Positions 48,686 through 60,548 of a stretch of 64,000 nucleotides of DNA are shown here, piece after piece (within the stretch, counting starts at the first letter, position 1; each line of letters starts with the position of its first letter). The translations under genes were made by a program, and so were the position numbers. This DNA comes from Sphagnum compactum. Taxonomy: Eukaryota > Bryophyta > Sphagnopsida > Sphagnales. A model generated the notes under the pieces. That model made no database searches, was not told where the DNA came from, and saw only the letters and a list, made by a program, of their open reading frames with translations. The stretch lies in NCBI GenBank assembly GCA_965153455.1, contig OZ234494.1, positions 26,589,354 through 26,653,353 on the forward strand, in the 5' to 3' direction.

Positions 48686-49400
48686 GTGGGCTAACCAAAC
48701 AAGGCAACTCAAGTGGGCTAACCAAACAAGGCAACTCAAGTGGGCTAACCAAACAAGGCAACTCAAGTGGGCTAACCAAACAAGGCAACTCAAGTGGGCT
48801 AACCAAACAAGGCAACTCAAGTGGCCTAACCAAACAAGGCAACTCAAGTGGGCTAACCAAACAAGGCAACTCAAGTGGGCTAACCAAACAAGGCAACTCA
48901 AGTGGGCTAACCAAACAAGGCAACTCAAGTGGGCTAACCAAACAAGGCAACTCAAGTGGCCTAACCAAACAAGGCAACTCAAGTGGGCTAACCAAACAAG
49001 GCAACTCAAGTGGGCTAACCAAACAAGGCAACTCAAGTGGCCTAACCAAACAAGGCAACTCAAGTGGGCTAACCAAACAAGGCAACTCAAGTGGGCTAAC
49101 CAAACAAGGCAACTCAAGTGGGCTAACCAAACAAGGCAACTCAAGTGGGCTAACCAAACAAGGCAACTCAAGTGGGCTAACCAAACAAGGCAACTCAAGT
49201 GGGCTAACCAAACAAGGCAACTCAAGTGGGCTAACCAAACAAGGCAACTCAAGTGGGCTAACCAAACAAGGCAACTCAAGTGGGCTAACCAAACAAGGCA
49301 ACTCAAGTGGGCTAACCAAACAAGGCAACCCAAGTGGGCTAACCAAACAGGAGAACTGACGTGGGCTAACCGAACTAACTAACTGAACTGGGCCAAACAT
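48686..49400 (+). repeat. 27-bp minisatellite, about 25 units
   Basis: A 27-bp unit (starting GTGGGCTAACCAAACAAGGC) is repeated head to tail with almost no variation from about 48686 to 49335, then decays over two or three units to 49400. The only common variant is GGGC to GGCC, in units near 48821, 48956 and 49037. Because 27 is a multiple of three and the unit has no stop in two minus frames, open frames of 314 and 221 codons result. They encode nothing but a nine-residue repeat and are treated as by-products. Confidence 0.95.
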
Positions 49401-49565
49401 CCAGCTAACTTTACTAGGCTAACAGAACTGGAAAAAGCGAACTCGAGCTGGGGTAACCAAAGTGTGCTTGTCGGTTTGAGACCTCACCTTGGCAAGCCGG
49501 TTTGTAACCTCGTTTTAGCACTTACCGATTTGACACGAGCAGTTTTGAGACGTATTCGGGACCCC

Positions 49566-49692
49566 TTTCAGGACCTCGATTTTCGGTCGAGTCCAGTTCG
49601 GGACCTCGATTTCGGTCTTCAGGGCGAGTTCGGGACCTCGATTTCGGTCTTCAGGTCGAGTTCGGGACCTCTTCTGGGATATCGATCAAGAC
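49566..49692 (+). repeat. 32-bp tandem repeat, GGGACCTCGATTTCGG type
   Basis: Units begin at 49597, 49629 and 49661 with TTCGGGACCTCGATTTCGG, and a degenerate one starts at 49566. Isolated relatives continue to about 49800. The array follows the 27-bp minisatellite directly. Its CTTTCAGGACCTCGA word is the reverse complement of words at 20195-20300. Confidence 0.75.
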
Positions 49693-49839
49693 CTAGATTT
49701 CGACATCCCACTTTTCGATTTAGAATCAGCTTTCCCAAAAGTCAAATTTCGGACCTCGATTTAGGACTTGCACACCGATTCGGGACCTCAATCTCGGGAT
49801 GTCACAATCACCGGATCATTATCTCTTGCTGCAGGTCTG

Positions 49840-50582
49840 GTGCTTGGCAGCAATGGAGATGACAGAGCCTCTTGAAGCTCCTTCAAGCTATTAAGGTCCT
49901 CTAACCTTGAGATGTTGTCAACAATTAGTAGCAACTAATCCTCAATAGTGGCCACAGATGCCTGCATCTGGCCATCTTCTCATGGCTGGACTCCAAGCTA
50001 TGAACTTTCAAAACTTCTTGAACTACAAAACAAGACTTGAAGGCTCTTACCTTAAATGAGAAGCCTCTTCAAGCTAACTAGTAGCTTGCTTGCGGGCAAC
50101 CTTCCCTAACTCCTTTGTTGGTGGCTAACTCACAAATGAACAATACTTCTCAATCTTGCTGCTGGCTGTATGAAATTTATTTCAGTTTGAAGTAGCATGA
50201 AGAACAAAGAAAACATCACCTAAATGCATCATTACAACTCACTAGTGGATACAATGACCAATTCAAGAGACTAAGGACCAAGACTAATACCTCCAACCTT
50301 TGTTGGTTCACACTTAAAACTTGTCATCAATTTTAATAGTCTCAACATCCACTCAGTTTCCAAATAACTCCTTACATACATTAGATGGAAAAGGAACCAG
50401 ACATAAGTGCTACAAATGGCAGAGGCATGAACCAAAACTCCAGGGAGGCTGCTCCATAGCCACCTTTTCAGTGGTACCACATCTGATAATGCTGTTGTAC
50501 TTTGACTGTTACAATACCACTAGACATGCTACTGTAAACAAAATGAACTTTATATAGTGATTGACAAGACAGATTACAGGCA
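49840..50582. other. noncoding flank of the PPR relic
   Basis: No gene was recognised. The sequence leads directly into the stop end of the minus-strand PPR-DYW relic. Confidence 0.4.
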
Positions 50583-52444
50583 TCACCAGTAGTCCATGCA
50601 AGAACAAACACCATCTTCAAAATGATGAAAGTGATTGGAATCCTTCACCGTGATTGCTCTCCCAACTATTTTTGAAATGAACTTTGTGCAAGTGTGGCAA
50701 TCTCCAGATTCCTTCTTATTCAGAGAGGAGTACCAGGACTGTGTTGATGAGGCCCAATGCAATAGCCAGTTTCTCGCTCTGGTGATACAAATGAAAGACC
50801 TTTTCTTCTTCTTCCACATCAGCCCTGACAATCTCTGCAGTTCTGCATGAATTTCAAACATCTGTGGGTGGTCTTGATCATCTACTATAAATGTATGCAC
50901 CTCATTATTCACTTCAATCCAGGAGCGACCTGGCTGTTTCTTCACACCTCATTCCTTCCTCTGCTGTTCAACATTCTCACAGAGATGCCTCTTGCCAGCA
51001 GTAGCATAGATGCTTGATACCTGCAGCATTTTCAGGCTCCAATTCAAGAACCCGTTTAGCAACGTGTTCTGCCATCTCCACATTACCATGCATTCTACAA
51101 GCACCAAGCAAAGCTGTCAAAGCAGCCACATCTGGCTTACAGGGCATTGCCTTGATTACATTCTCTGCCTCCTGTAGGTGGCCAAGACAGCCAAGAAGGT
51201 CAACTATGCAGGTGTAAGGTTCCAACTTTGCTGAAATCGTATATTCTGTGATCATTGAAGCATGACAGTGCATGCCTTCATTTACCAAACCTGCATAGCT
51301 ACAAGCTGACAGAAGACAAACAAACGCAGTATCATCTGGTTGTACACCTTCTTCACACATCCGTTCAAAATGTTTAACAGCTTCCTTATCAAGCCCATGC
51401 ACGGCGCATCCTCCAAGTATGGCATTCCAAATGACCACATTTCGAGTTGGTATCTTGTTGAACACTATCCAAGCATCCTCCATGCTCCCACATTTTGCAT
51501 ACATGTCCACCAAGCTACTCCCCACAAAGACATCAGACTATAAACCACTTTGAACAATCTGCTGATGAACACACCTGCCCTCTTCAAGGGCAACTATGCT
51601 GGCACAAGCAATCAGCACCCCCACAAAAGTAACAGAGTCTGGCCACACTCCTTCCTGTTGCATTTGTCGAAATAGTTCAAGTGCCTTCTGCCCTTGCCCG
51701 CATTTCACGTGTCCCAATATCATGGTGCTCCAAGTGACCACATCTCGAGATAACATCTGGTTGAACACTCTCCAAACATCCTCAAGGCTCCCACATTTTG
51801 CATACATGTCCACCAAGCTACTCCCCACAAAGACATCTGCTTCCAAACCGCTTTGAATGATCTGGTGATGAACACACCGGCCCTCTTAAGTGCAACCACA
51901 CTGGTACATGCATTTAGCACCCCCAAAAAGGTAACAGAGTTCGGCTGCACACGTTCCTGTTGCATTTGTTGAAATAGCTCCAGTGCCTTCTGCCCTTGAC
52001 CACAGTTCACATGTCCCAATTTCATGGTGTTCCAAGTAATCACATCTCGAGATGGCATCTTGTTGAACACTTCCAAGCATCCTCAATGCTCCCACATTTT
52101 GCATACATGTGGGACCAAACTATTCCCCACAAAGACATCACACTCACAAGCACTTTGAATGATCTGCTGATGAACATACCTGCCCTCTTCAAGTGCAACT
52201 ACACTGGCACATGCATTCAACATCCCCACAAAAGTAACAGCGTCTGGTTGAACACCCTCCTGTTGCATGTGTCCAAATAGTTCCAGTGTCTTCTGCCCTT
52301 GGCCACATTTCACATGTCCCAAGACCATGGCATTCCAAGTGACCACATTTCAAGATGGCATCTTGTTCAACACTGTCCAAGCATCCTCAAGGCTCCCACA
52401 TTTTGCATACATGTCCACCAAGCTATTCCCCAGGAAGACATCAG
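50583..52444 (-). pseudogene. PPR-DYW gene relic (minus-strand copy)
   Basis: Reads on the minus strand from about 52444 to the terminal tripeptide DYW and stop at 50583. The parts in order are tandem PLS PPR repeats (VDMYAKCGSLEDAW, VVTWNAMVLGHVKCGQGQK), the last repeats and E motif (51525-50977, MGSSLVDMYAKCGS to LELEPENAAG), E+ ([20 protein letters not shown]) and the DYW deaminase end. That end includes [15 protein letters not shown] and [15 protein letters not shown]. Lesions are TGA at 52350-52352, a frameshift near 52110, a frameshift near 51880, TAG near 51539, a frameshift near 50990, TGA at 50949-50951, and a deletion plus compensating shift near 50820-50700 that removes the DYW active-site region. 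It has no upstream gene start, since similarity ends abruptly at about 52444. It is a paralogue of the relic at 7.3-8.7 kb. Confidence 0.88.
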
Positions 52445-55400
52445 ACCTAGGCCTATCCTAGGTGTCACATAAGTTATGTTAGTTAGTAGGTTAAATGAAT
52501 TGGTAGGTAATAAATTAAGTTAATGGGTAGTAAGGTGGTTTAGGTAAGTAAATAAGTAGTAATTTTAAATAATTACATAATTAGGTAGTTGTTAGTAGGT
52601 AATAGTTGTGACTAAATTGCAATTGGGTTGCAACTAGGTTGCAATTAAAATGGTGATCCCAAGAAATTTCTCTTCCATTTCAAATTTTTAAATTATATAG
52701 CAAGGTGCACCAGAAATGTTGAAAAAACACAAAAAACATGAAAATGGAATTGTCATTTGGATGAAGTAATTAAAAAATGTTTAACCCCAAAGGTTAAACC
52801 CAAAATGGAATAGAATTTTTCAAGTTAAATGTCACATTGTGGCTTATATTTAATCCTACTTTATGTGCCATGTGGTTTAGGTCTAAACTTAATCAAAGTT
52901 TAGGCCTAACTTAAGTGCTATGTGGCCTAAGTTGAAGCATAGCCTAATGGGCACATAGGTTAATTAAGGCTTAGCCTAGTTGTCACATAGCCTAACCTAG
53001 GTTAGATTTCCTATGTTTAAGTGTCTTAACTAAGGTGTCATTTGACTTAATCTATGGATGTGGATGCACCACATGTCATTGAACTTTTGGTTCAACCTTT
53101 TGCCTGACTAAGTTGCAACAAAGTTGAACTTTTAACTAGAAAGTTGATGACATCATGCAACATCAACAAATGAAGAACTCATCCACCATAGGGTTACAAT
53201 TGAAAACAACCTTCAACTATAAAGGTAAGTGTTGTTTGCAACTAAAGTAGTTCAAATGGCAATTGCCATGGTGTTGACACATGGTTAACATTTGCAATTG
53301 AAATGTTGTTTTCAACTTGTGCTTGTCAACTAATTTAGTGGTTTTTAGTTGTAAAAAACATTTGCCAACTATGTTTGTAAATTGTAGTTTAAAATGAATT
53401 GAAGATGTAGTTGCAAATGTGGATTTTCCCCTTAATGGATATCCCTTGAACCTGCACCACTTATCAAAAGTTTTTTGTGCCCAAGTTTTTAATTGTTTAT
53501 TCATACGCTTCCCCTCGATGTTGACTTTGTGCAATTATTTAGAGTTGATGTTTCGAACACGATCAAATGAAAACTCAAATTTACCTTCTATGGAATTAGT
53601 GCAAACATGATTGACCTCACATTTCCCTTTAGAAGACACAAGAACAAGATTGACATTGTCAACAACACAATCATTCCCTTTATCAACCATATATTCCTCA
53701 TTTTAAAATTGATCTTGAAGTTGAAGATCATTACAAAATAGAATGAATGTTTCATCCCAAGGCAAATGCCCATTGTATTATGACATAATGTAAATCATGT
53801 TCACATCAAAATCATTATCATAACCAAGATCCTTTGGAACATCATATTAGGGTTCCATTTGAAATTGAAAAGTTCTCATATGAGACTTTGAATCATCAAT
53901 GGAAGAAGAATCTATGTCGTTAGGTGATTGAAGAAAATCAAGTTCACTTCATCTCCTAATAAAAGATTTAAAAAATAAAAAACATAAATCTTTGAACAAC
54001 TTTAGGACACCAATTTTGAGTCAACAACAACTATAAGGTCTAACATGTTGACTTGTGCTTGATAGTATTAAAAAACTACAAATGAAAGTGCAAAACATTC
54101 AATATCCATCGTCACAAAATATTGAACTTCTTGCAAATCTAGCTAAATCCAAGACAACATCAACAACGGGCACACAACTTCATAAGACTTTTTTCTATTG
54201 GTACCACGCATGGTGAAGTTTACATCAACCACAAGAACCTACTAGTGCAAGCTTTGGAGTTCTAACAGTTTTCATCATGAACATTTATGCTGAAAGCTTG
54301 TAACAACTTTATTTGCATGAATGCTTCCCATTCAAATGCCATTTCTTTTGTGGTGTTCATGATGAATAATCATCATGTTCACTTAAAGTGTCACACATAA
54401 TGATTTTAAACCTAGGACCAACCAAATAGACAAACATTATTCTATTTCCTCTTCTTCCCTACTTTATTTTTGTTGATCTTTAAACAAAATAGTGCATGAT
54501 GATCAAGTCACCAAACTCATTTGAACTTTTCCAATTAAATCATTGCATATCACTAACCCAAGTTCCAACACATTTTGTCTTACAAGGAATTCATGGGTGA
54601 CAACACCTCATACATGTACAATATGGTATTCAAATTCAATCAACAAGTTCAACAATTCCCATCTAATAACTATAAATTAATTAATTGAATTTTCAAATTT
54701 GTTATCAAATTCTTTAATTGTTATTAATTTCCTTTCTACATATTTATTTACATGTATATATTGTGAAGGTGTCAAATTATCCTTCAATGCTCACATCCAA
54801 GTGTACATAGTCACCAATCTATCAAATGTTTATTATTTTGCAGGAAAGTGGGGGTTGGGGTTGGACATATGCAAAACATACCACAACATGAAAGTGCAAC
54901 AATGACCACAAGTCGTTTTGGACTTTGTTGTTCCCAAGTACACACCCCGCCCTCCCTTTCACTTACAAGTTCAATCCAAATGTAGAAAAAGCTAACAAGG
55001 CAAGTTTCATATGGTTTGCCCATCATTTTGAATCTAGCATAAATCCTAAAATTCTCTAGAATATATGTCTAAAAATTCCCCATTAGCAAGATGGAACAAT
55101 CCATGTAAAATCCCCAATTTCGCATCTTTAATTTGTAGTATAATTTTTGATTTGGCTTTTCATTGTGGATAACAAAAGCTTTTTACAAAGAATCACCTGG
55201 AGGCCTTAATTTCCTTGTTCAAGGTTTAAGCTCTTGAGTAAAATGAACATTCACAACTAATGTTTCTTGAATACCATACACAGAGTATAGGAAGGTCTAA
55301 TGGCTCTGGTTTTCGGAACCTTTCTGAATTTCTTAAAGAAGAGACAAGATAGACATCATCTGGTCATGTTCACCTGGAGCACTGAAAATAATGCCACTCC

Positions 55401-55664
55401 TACCAAAGAGGAAAGCCACATAAAGGGCAGCAGAGAGCGGAGCCCAGAGCCAGTAGATGAGAAGCCACGACATGTACCAAAGTTTGAACAGTAACCTTGG
55501 GAAATACAAATGCCAATTCAATGACAAGGAAGGCGTTATTGAAGGTCCCTTGTCATTGAAGGTGTGGTGATGCAAGGATATTTGTTTTGCAAATATGGCA
55601 AGAAAATTGACCTCTCTAACCATGGAAGAATCAGCAATGACATTACATGTCAAATTATGTTGAC
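52445..55664. other. AT-rich noncoding, TAGGT/CCTAA word-rich
   Basis: 52450-53060 is rich in short repeated words such as GTAGGTAA, GGCCTAA and TAGCCTA. The rest is AT-rich with no gene recognised. Confidence 0.45.
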
Positions 55665-56067
55665 TACCATGTGCACATCTAAGAAGGTGAACATAGTGTG
55701 AAGATGGTTTGGCAATGCATTAATTAAAAATTCAAATTGACAAATGGCTGAGGCAAAACTAAATGTGGATTGTAGTCGACATTTGGTCTGAAAAGCATTT
55801 TTCTAGGATTGTGATGTTATCTAGGGTGCTCTTTGGAAGTGAATTCTACAACTCATTTGTTTGTAATTGGATCTTCGGTATTCACTACCATGAACATATC
55901 TAATCTAAGAAGGTGAACACTTTTACCATCCAGATGGTTTGTCAATACATTAGCCACAATTCATAATGGCAAATGGTGAGGCAAAACTAGGTGTGAATTG
56001 TAGTTGTAAATTTGGTCTTAAACACTTTTTGATTATGATGTTATCTGGGTGCCCTTTGGAACCAGGT
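55665..56067 (+). repeat. ~225-bp diverged tandem duplication
   Basis: 55665-55845 and 55893-56067 share TCTAAGAAGGTGAACA, AGATGGTTTG(G/T)CAAT(G/A)CATTA, GACAAATGG(C)TGAGGCAAAACTA in spirit, TTTGGTCT and TGATGTTATCT(A)GGGTGC(T/C)CTTTGGAA in the same order. No coding potential is seen. Confidence 0.7.
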
Positions 56068-58406
56068 TCGGTCACTGACTTGTTCATGATTTGTGAGGGG
56101 TGACCAAAGTGTCAATGTTCATTGACTTTTGACCCCTTATGTTTTATGTCAACAAGCTTATTGAAATGTGAATAAGTTTTGTCACGGTGCATTTGTCGAA
56201 GGCCTCTGATGTCCCTTGAGACTTTTACAGGGTGGATATAACATCTTTGAGAATTGGGTAATTGCAGAGTATACTTCATTGAAAGTAGCAAATGAATCAT
56301 CCCAATTTGGTTCTAATTTTATATGGTATATAATATATAATATAAGGCAATGGGCATGCTTCTATGGTAGATTGAAAGAAAAATTGTCATTATTTATGCA
56401 TTCAATAAAACCCACCCTAACCCTTATAATGTACAACAGGAATCTTCAAATGTGCAAGATTAAATCAGCAACAAAAATTTGAAGAAATTTTGAGTTGACT
56501 TATTCATAATTCCATAAGCATAAAATTAAAGGCATTTTGATACTTTTTAAACCCTTTTCAAAGTTTTTGGAAGATGTGTCCCCATATTTTCCCAAAGACT
56601 ATTCTAGAGAGTACCTTTCTCTTTCATAACATTTGCCAATGGATAACTTGAAGTAATATCATGCATACCTTGTAAATTGTTGGCAATAAGAATGTCTAAA
56701 TTTATGTTTTTGATGATTGAAGTAGGGTTGAAACCATTGAAATGCATTTCATCCAAAAAGTGAAACCTTAATTTCATTGAAAATGGAGTAGTGAAGAAGA
56801 TTACTATCATTTTTTCCCATCAATTGAATGCAATGAACTTTGTGAAACATAACTATTGTGAAATTGTGCATGAGACATACATGCTATAACCAGCAACAAT
56901 AGCAGGACATCATACTCAAAATAGGGTCCATCATAACTGATCAATACATCATAAGGCATCATGAGGTCTTGGTGATCATTTTATTGCACCTTGTCATTAT
57001 GTGTTTCCTTTTTTCACTTTGACCAAATTTTAGAGTATGGCAAAAATCCTTGTGAGAGTTGGAAATCAACCAATCTTTGAGCCAAGAAGGTCCCACACAT
57101 CCACTCACATGTGGACTTTGGTAGTTGAATTTTTGTGAGCTGCCAAAAGTCTACCCAGCCATACATTGGTGGTTCCTTGTGGTGATGGCATGTCACTTTA
57201 TATATTGTTCTTGAGAGATAAGAGCACTATATTTGATATCTCACACTTCCAATTCAACTTGGTTGAAATATTAAACGCTTGGAATTGAATGAAAGTCATT
57301 TCAGGTCAAACATGCAGAATAACTGGGGCTAAAGCCAACTTAGCTGGAGACCAATGTCTTTAAAAGGGTACATGCAAGAATTTCTTAAATAAGCATTACC
57401 ACTTGTATCTTGATGTTCTCTACTATGTTGGAATATATAAAAGGACACCAAGTAAGATCGTAGCCAGCCCACTAAAAATGCTTATAGGTTTCATTGCCCA
57501 CCATAATATGTGCAAAACTTTACCATAGAAGTAGATAAGTGAAGATTTGTGAAAATCATGTCTCAACTAGAAGTGCACCTAAAATTCATTCTTCAATTAT
57601 GGCATATTCAATTTACATTAATTTCACACTGTGCAATCAACCAATAAATGCCTGAATTTTATTTTGCCATTTTCCCAAGAACATCCCCTTGATAATTCCT
57701 CCCATTTTGTCATTTTGAGGTCGGTGTCTTTTTTGTCATTTTTGTTATGTAGCTGAAGTGGTGATCTTCCACTATAAATTTTAGCCAAATTTGGCTATAA
57801 ACAGGATATGAAGTAAAAACATTTAAGCCTCCTTCACATTTTTGGCTGCATGCTAGAACCCAAAGAGAGAAATGTGCTGATTTTTCTTTCTTTGTTTTTA
57901 ATGTTTGTCAAAATTTAGCAACCAGAAAACAAAGGACTGCACACTTAGTTGGACACATACAAAAAGTTGTTTCTTCATGTTAAAAAGATTATGCCACAAA
58001 CTTGCAATTCAGAAGGACAAAAGGAATCTTGTAAACATGCATTTACTTTGGTGACTCATGAAAGCTGATGGATTTTAGTGACCCTTTTTGCCTATTTACG
58101 GTTATTTTATAGTTGCAAAATATTCCACTTTCTTGTAAAGAACTGATTCTGCACCTGAAGAGGCAGAAGGCCAACAACAGTCCTCTATTATGTCAAACAA
58201 TGTGTACTTAGGGTAGAAGTTGCCATCTAGTCACCAGGGCTCAACCTATCACCCTTACCTTAGCAACTCGCTAGGAGGTAGAATGCTACCTAGTGGCTCC
58301 TTCTTAATACATTAAATTAGCTGTGGGTCTTAAGTACTGGGTGCATTTCTTTTTTCACTGTCTGCCTTTAGTGACATTCATATTTTTCCAAACAAGTATG
58401 GGTGAT
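56068..58406. other. AT-rich noncoding stretch
   Basis: No gene, RNA gene or defined repeat was recognised. Confidence 0.45.
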
Positions 58407-58528
58407 GCCCAAACACATTTGGACCTGTGATTATGTGCATTTTGGGCGTGTAATGGACGCTACGAACACTAAAGTGTCCATTACATTCCCAAAACGTGCA
58501 TGATTCACGGGCCCAAATGTGTAGGGGC
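58407..58528. mobile_element. palindromic MITE-like hairpin, ~122 bp
   Basis: The arms 58407-58458 and 58476-58528 are reverse complements over about 52 bp with few mismatches. Paired words are GCCCAAACACATTTGGACC with GGGCCCAAATGTGTAGGGGC, and TGCATTTTGGG with CCCAAAACGTGCA. GTGTAATGGAC pairs with GTCCATTAC. The loop is about 17 bases. Transcribed, it would give a near-complete hairpin of microRNA-precursor size. No target-site duplication was identified. Confidence 0.8.
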
Positions 58529-60099
58529 TTGGATTGGGTTTAGGGTTTTAAGGTATGGGTTAGGAAGAGAAGGAGGGTATTGCTGGAAATTTTGGCTGCA
58601 GCTGCCTGCATTTAAGGCTGATTTGATGTGGGGTTTATTTTCCCATCCCTGGTTTCCAGTTTCCAACCTCTTTGACCACAAAAGTAAATTTACCTATTGA
58701 AAGAAATAAAAATCATTCGTGTGTTGTAACTTGTAGCCAGTGTTGTTTTCCAACAAATTCTGTTCGTTCCAAACAATTGGGAAGTTTTTGGAAGGGTTTT
58801 GTTTTCCTAGTGTAAATTTCAACTAATTTTGCTAGTTTTTTGGAAAAATTCGTTCAATTTTCGAGACCACAATCTTTTTTTTATGAAATCCCTGGTTGTA
58901 GCTTGTCTTAGAGTATATAAAAGAAAGGCCTACACAAAAACTTAAAGATGGTGACCAAACTAGCCTTCATGCAAATGTGCAATGCTGCAAAACAAAGCAG
59001 CTGTAACAATTCTGTGTTTTATGGCAAAATCCAACACAATTATGTAGGATGATGGACTCTGTCGCATGATTAGATAGTCTATAATATTTAGAAAAACTTC
59101 AACTGTTTAAAATGTGCATTCTTTTGACAAACTGTTTAACCGCATATTATGAAGTTGGGACCATATGTCGTTGTATGATGATGAAATTTTAATATCATTT
59201 TTATTGACAGACATAAATCAGAATAATTGAGTTGTCTCAGAAACATGTTTGGTTGAGGATATCCACATAGAAATCACTTAGTAGATTATGGGATAGAAGG
59301 TAGGAGAATTTGACAGTAGCTTTTGAAGTATATGATGAAATATATTTTCAAAACTTGGAATGTGGATTTATGAGCTCTCTTTACTTGAATTGTGGCACCA
59401 GCAATTAGTATTATAGAGGGTGAAAAGTATTGCTAAATACCTTGCTGCTAGGACATTACTTCTTGTATTGATTGAGGCAAGGCAGTAGTATAGTAGGACC
59501 TCCACCCAGTATGATGGGAAATTACAAAACACAATTTTAGTACGCCAGGAGGCCCCACCTTACAGGCTGCAGAGAGTGTTTCACATGATGGTCATTACCT
59601 ATAGTGAAGGCCCCCCTCCTCATGGCCTCGCGTAAATTTGCGGGTCATACTCTCAAGGGTGTAGACCCAAAAATGATGGCAGGTCTGTGGGAGGAAACCT
59701 TTCCTAGCATTAAACTAAGCACAAAAGGTTTTGAAATTCAAATAAGGGGGAAAGAACTGCATGTGATTGATCAGCCGAATGCTCCTTCAACTAAGGAAGG
59801 AATCTGGTGTCCCTGGTACCCACCCTGAAATTGTTTTCAAGAAAAATTCATGCTACGTAAAGCCCTCAGCAGGAACTACTTCCGCCTCATGTGGGCCCTT
59901 ATTCCAGTAAAGCCCACTGCCAAGGGCTTTTACCCTACACTGAGAAAATCTCAGTAACTGTCAAGTTTCATCAAATCCACAACCCCCAAAAGACTTGTTT
60001 CCAAACTTTGTGACTGCTCTTTTTCTTTTCTTTTCCTTTGTGGGTCATTCGAAAAATTTCTCCGACGGTCTCCGAAGTTCGACTTCTTGCCGGGTTTCA
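58529..60099. other. noncoding stretch before the lectin kinase
   Basis: No supportable gene. The 74-codon plus frame at 59604-59828 has no recognised domain. Confidence 0.4.
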
Positions 60100-60548
60100 G
60101 GCCAGAAAAAAATGGAGCGCTCGCAGGCTCATGCAGCACAGCAAGAAGCTGCCAAGGGAGCTCGAGGCGTCGAATCTCGAGAAAATTTCCTCAATCGTGG
60201 GCAGTTTTTTCTTCGTGCGGATAATGCGCCAGATTCGCGCGTTTGGACTCTATCGAGCTTTTTAAGAGTGAGGGAAGAAGTAGGACATCCAGCTCGTCGA
60301 ATCCTCTTGGTTTTCGGAGGGGACCGTGTATCATGCGAAGCTCAAGATTGCCCTGTTCTTCGAGACGTATATCATGCCTGCTTTTCCAGAGCAATAATTA
60401 GTTTAGAAGCTCCCAGCTAGGTGCTCTGAGCGTCGCTCTCCATAAGCTCGAATTTCCTTTTCCGTGTCTAGGAATACAGTTAGAACGGACTAAATTGTGT
60501 TGCACGAATTTGGTGGTAGAAGTTCGTCGTGTCGGAACTTGTATCGTA
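60100..60548 (+). promoter_or_regulatory. upstream region of the lectin receptor kinase
   Basis: Aligns with about 23250-23711 upstream of the broken paralogue, so it is conserved in the duplication. It contains the single version of the segment that is duplicated (83 bp) in the other copy. Start site and motifs were not assigned. Confidence 0.5.

Noticed and set aside
48686-49335. CRISPR array
   Set aside because: The 27-bp repeats are contiguous without unique spacers, and the DNA is a plant nuclear sequence.
48456-49400. 314- and 221-codon minus-strand open frames as a proline/leucine repeat protein
   Set aside because: They are frames through a 27-bp minisatellite whose length is a multiple of three. 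There is no unique coding sequence or start context.
59604-59828. 74-codon plus-strand frame before the lectin receptor kinase
   Set aside because: No family resemblance, and no splice structure or paralogue supports it.
60495-60548. Upstream extension of the lectin receptor kinase by 18 residues
   Set aside because: The extended frame starts at a TTG, and the added residues would precede the signal peptide. The paralogue supports ATG 60549.
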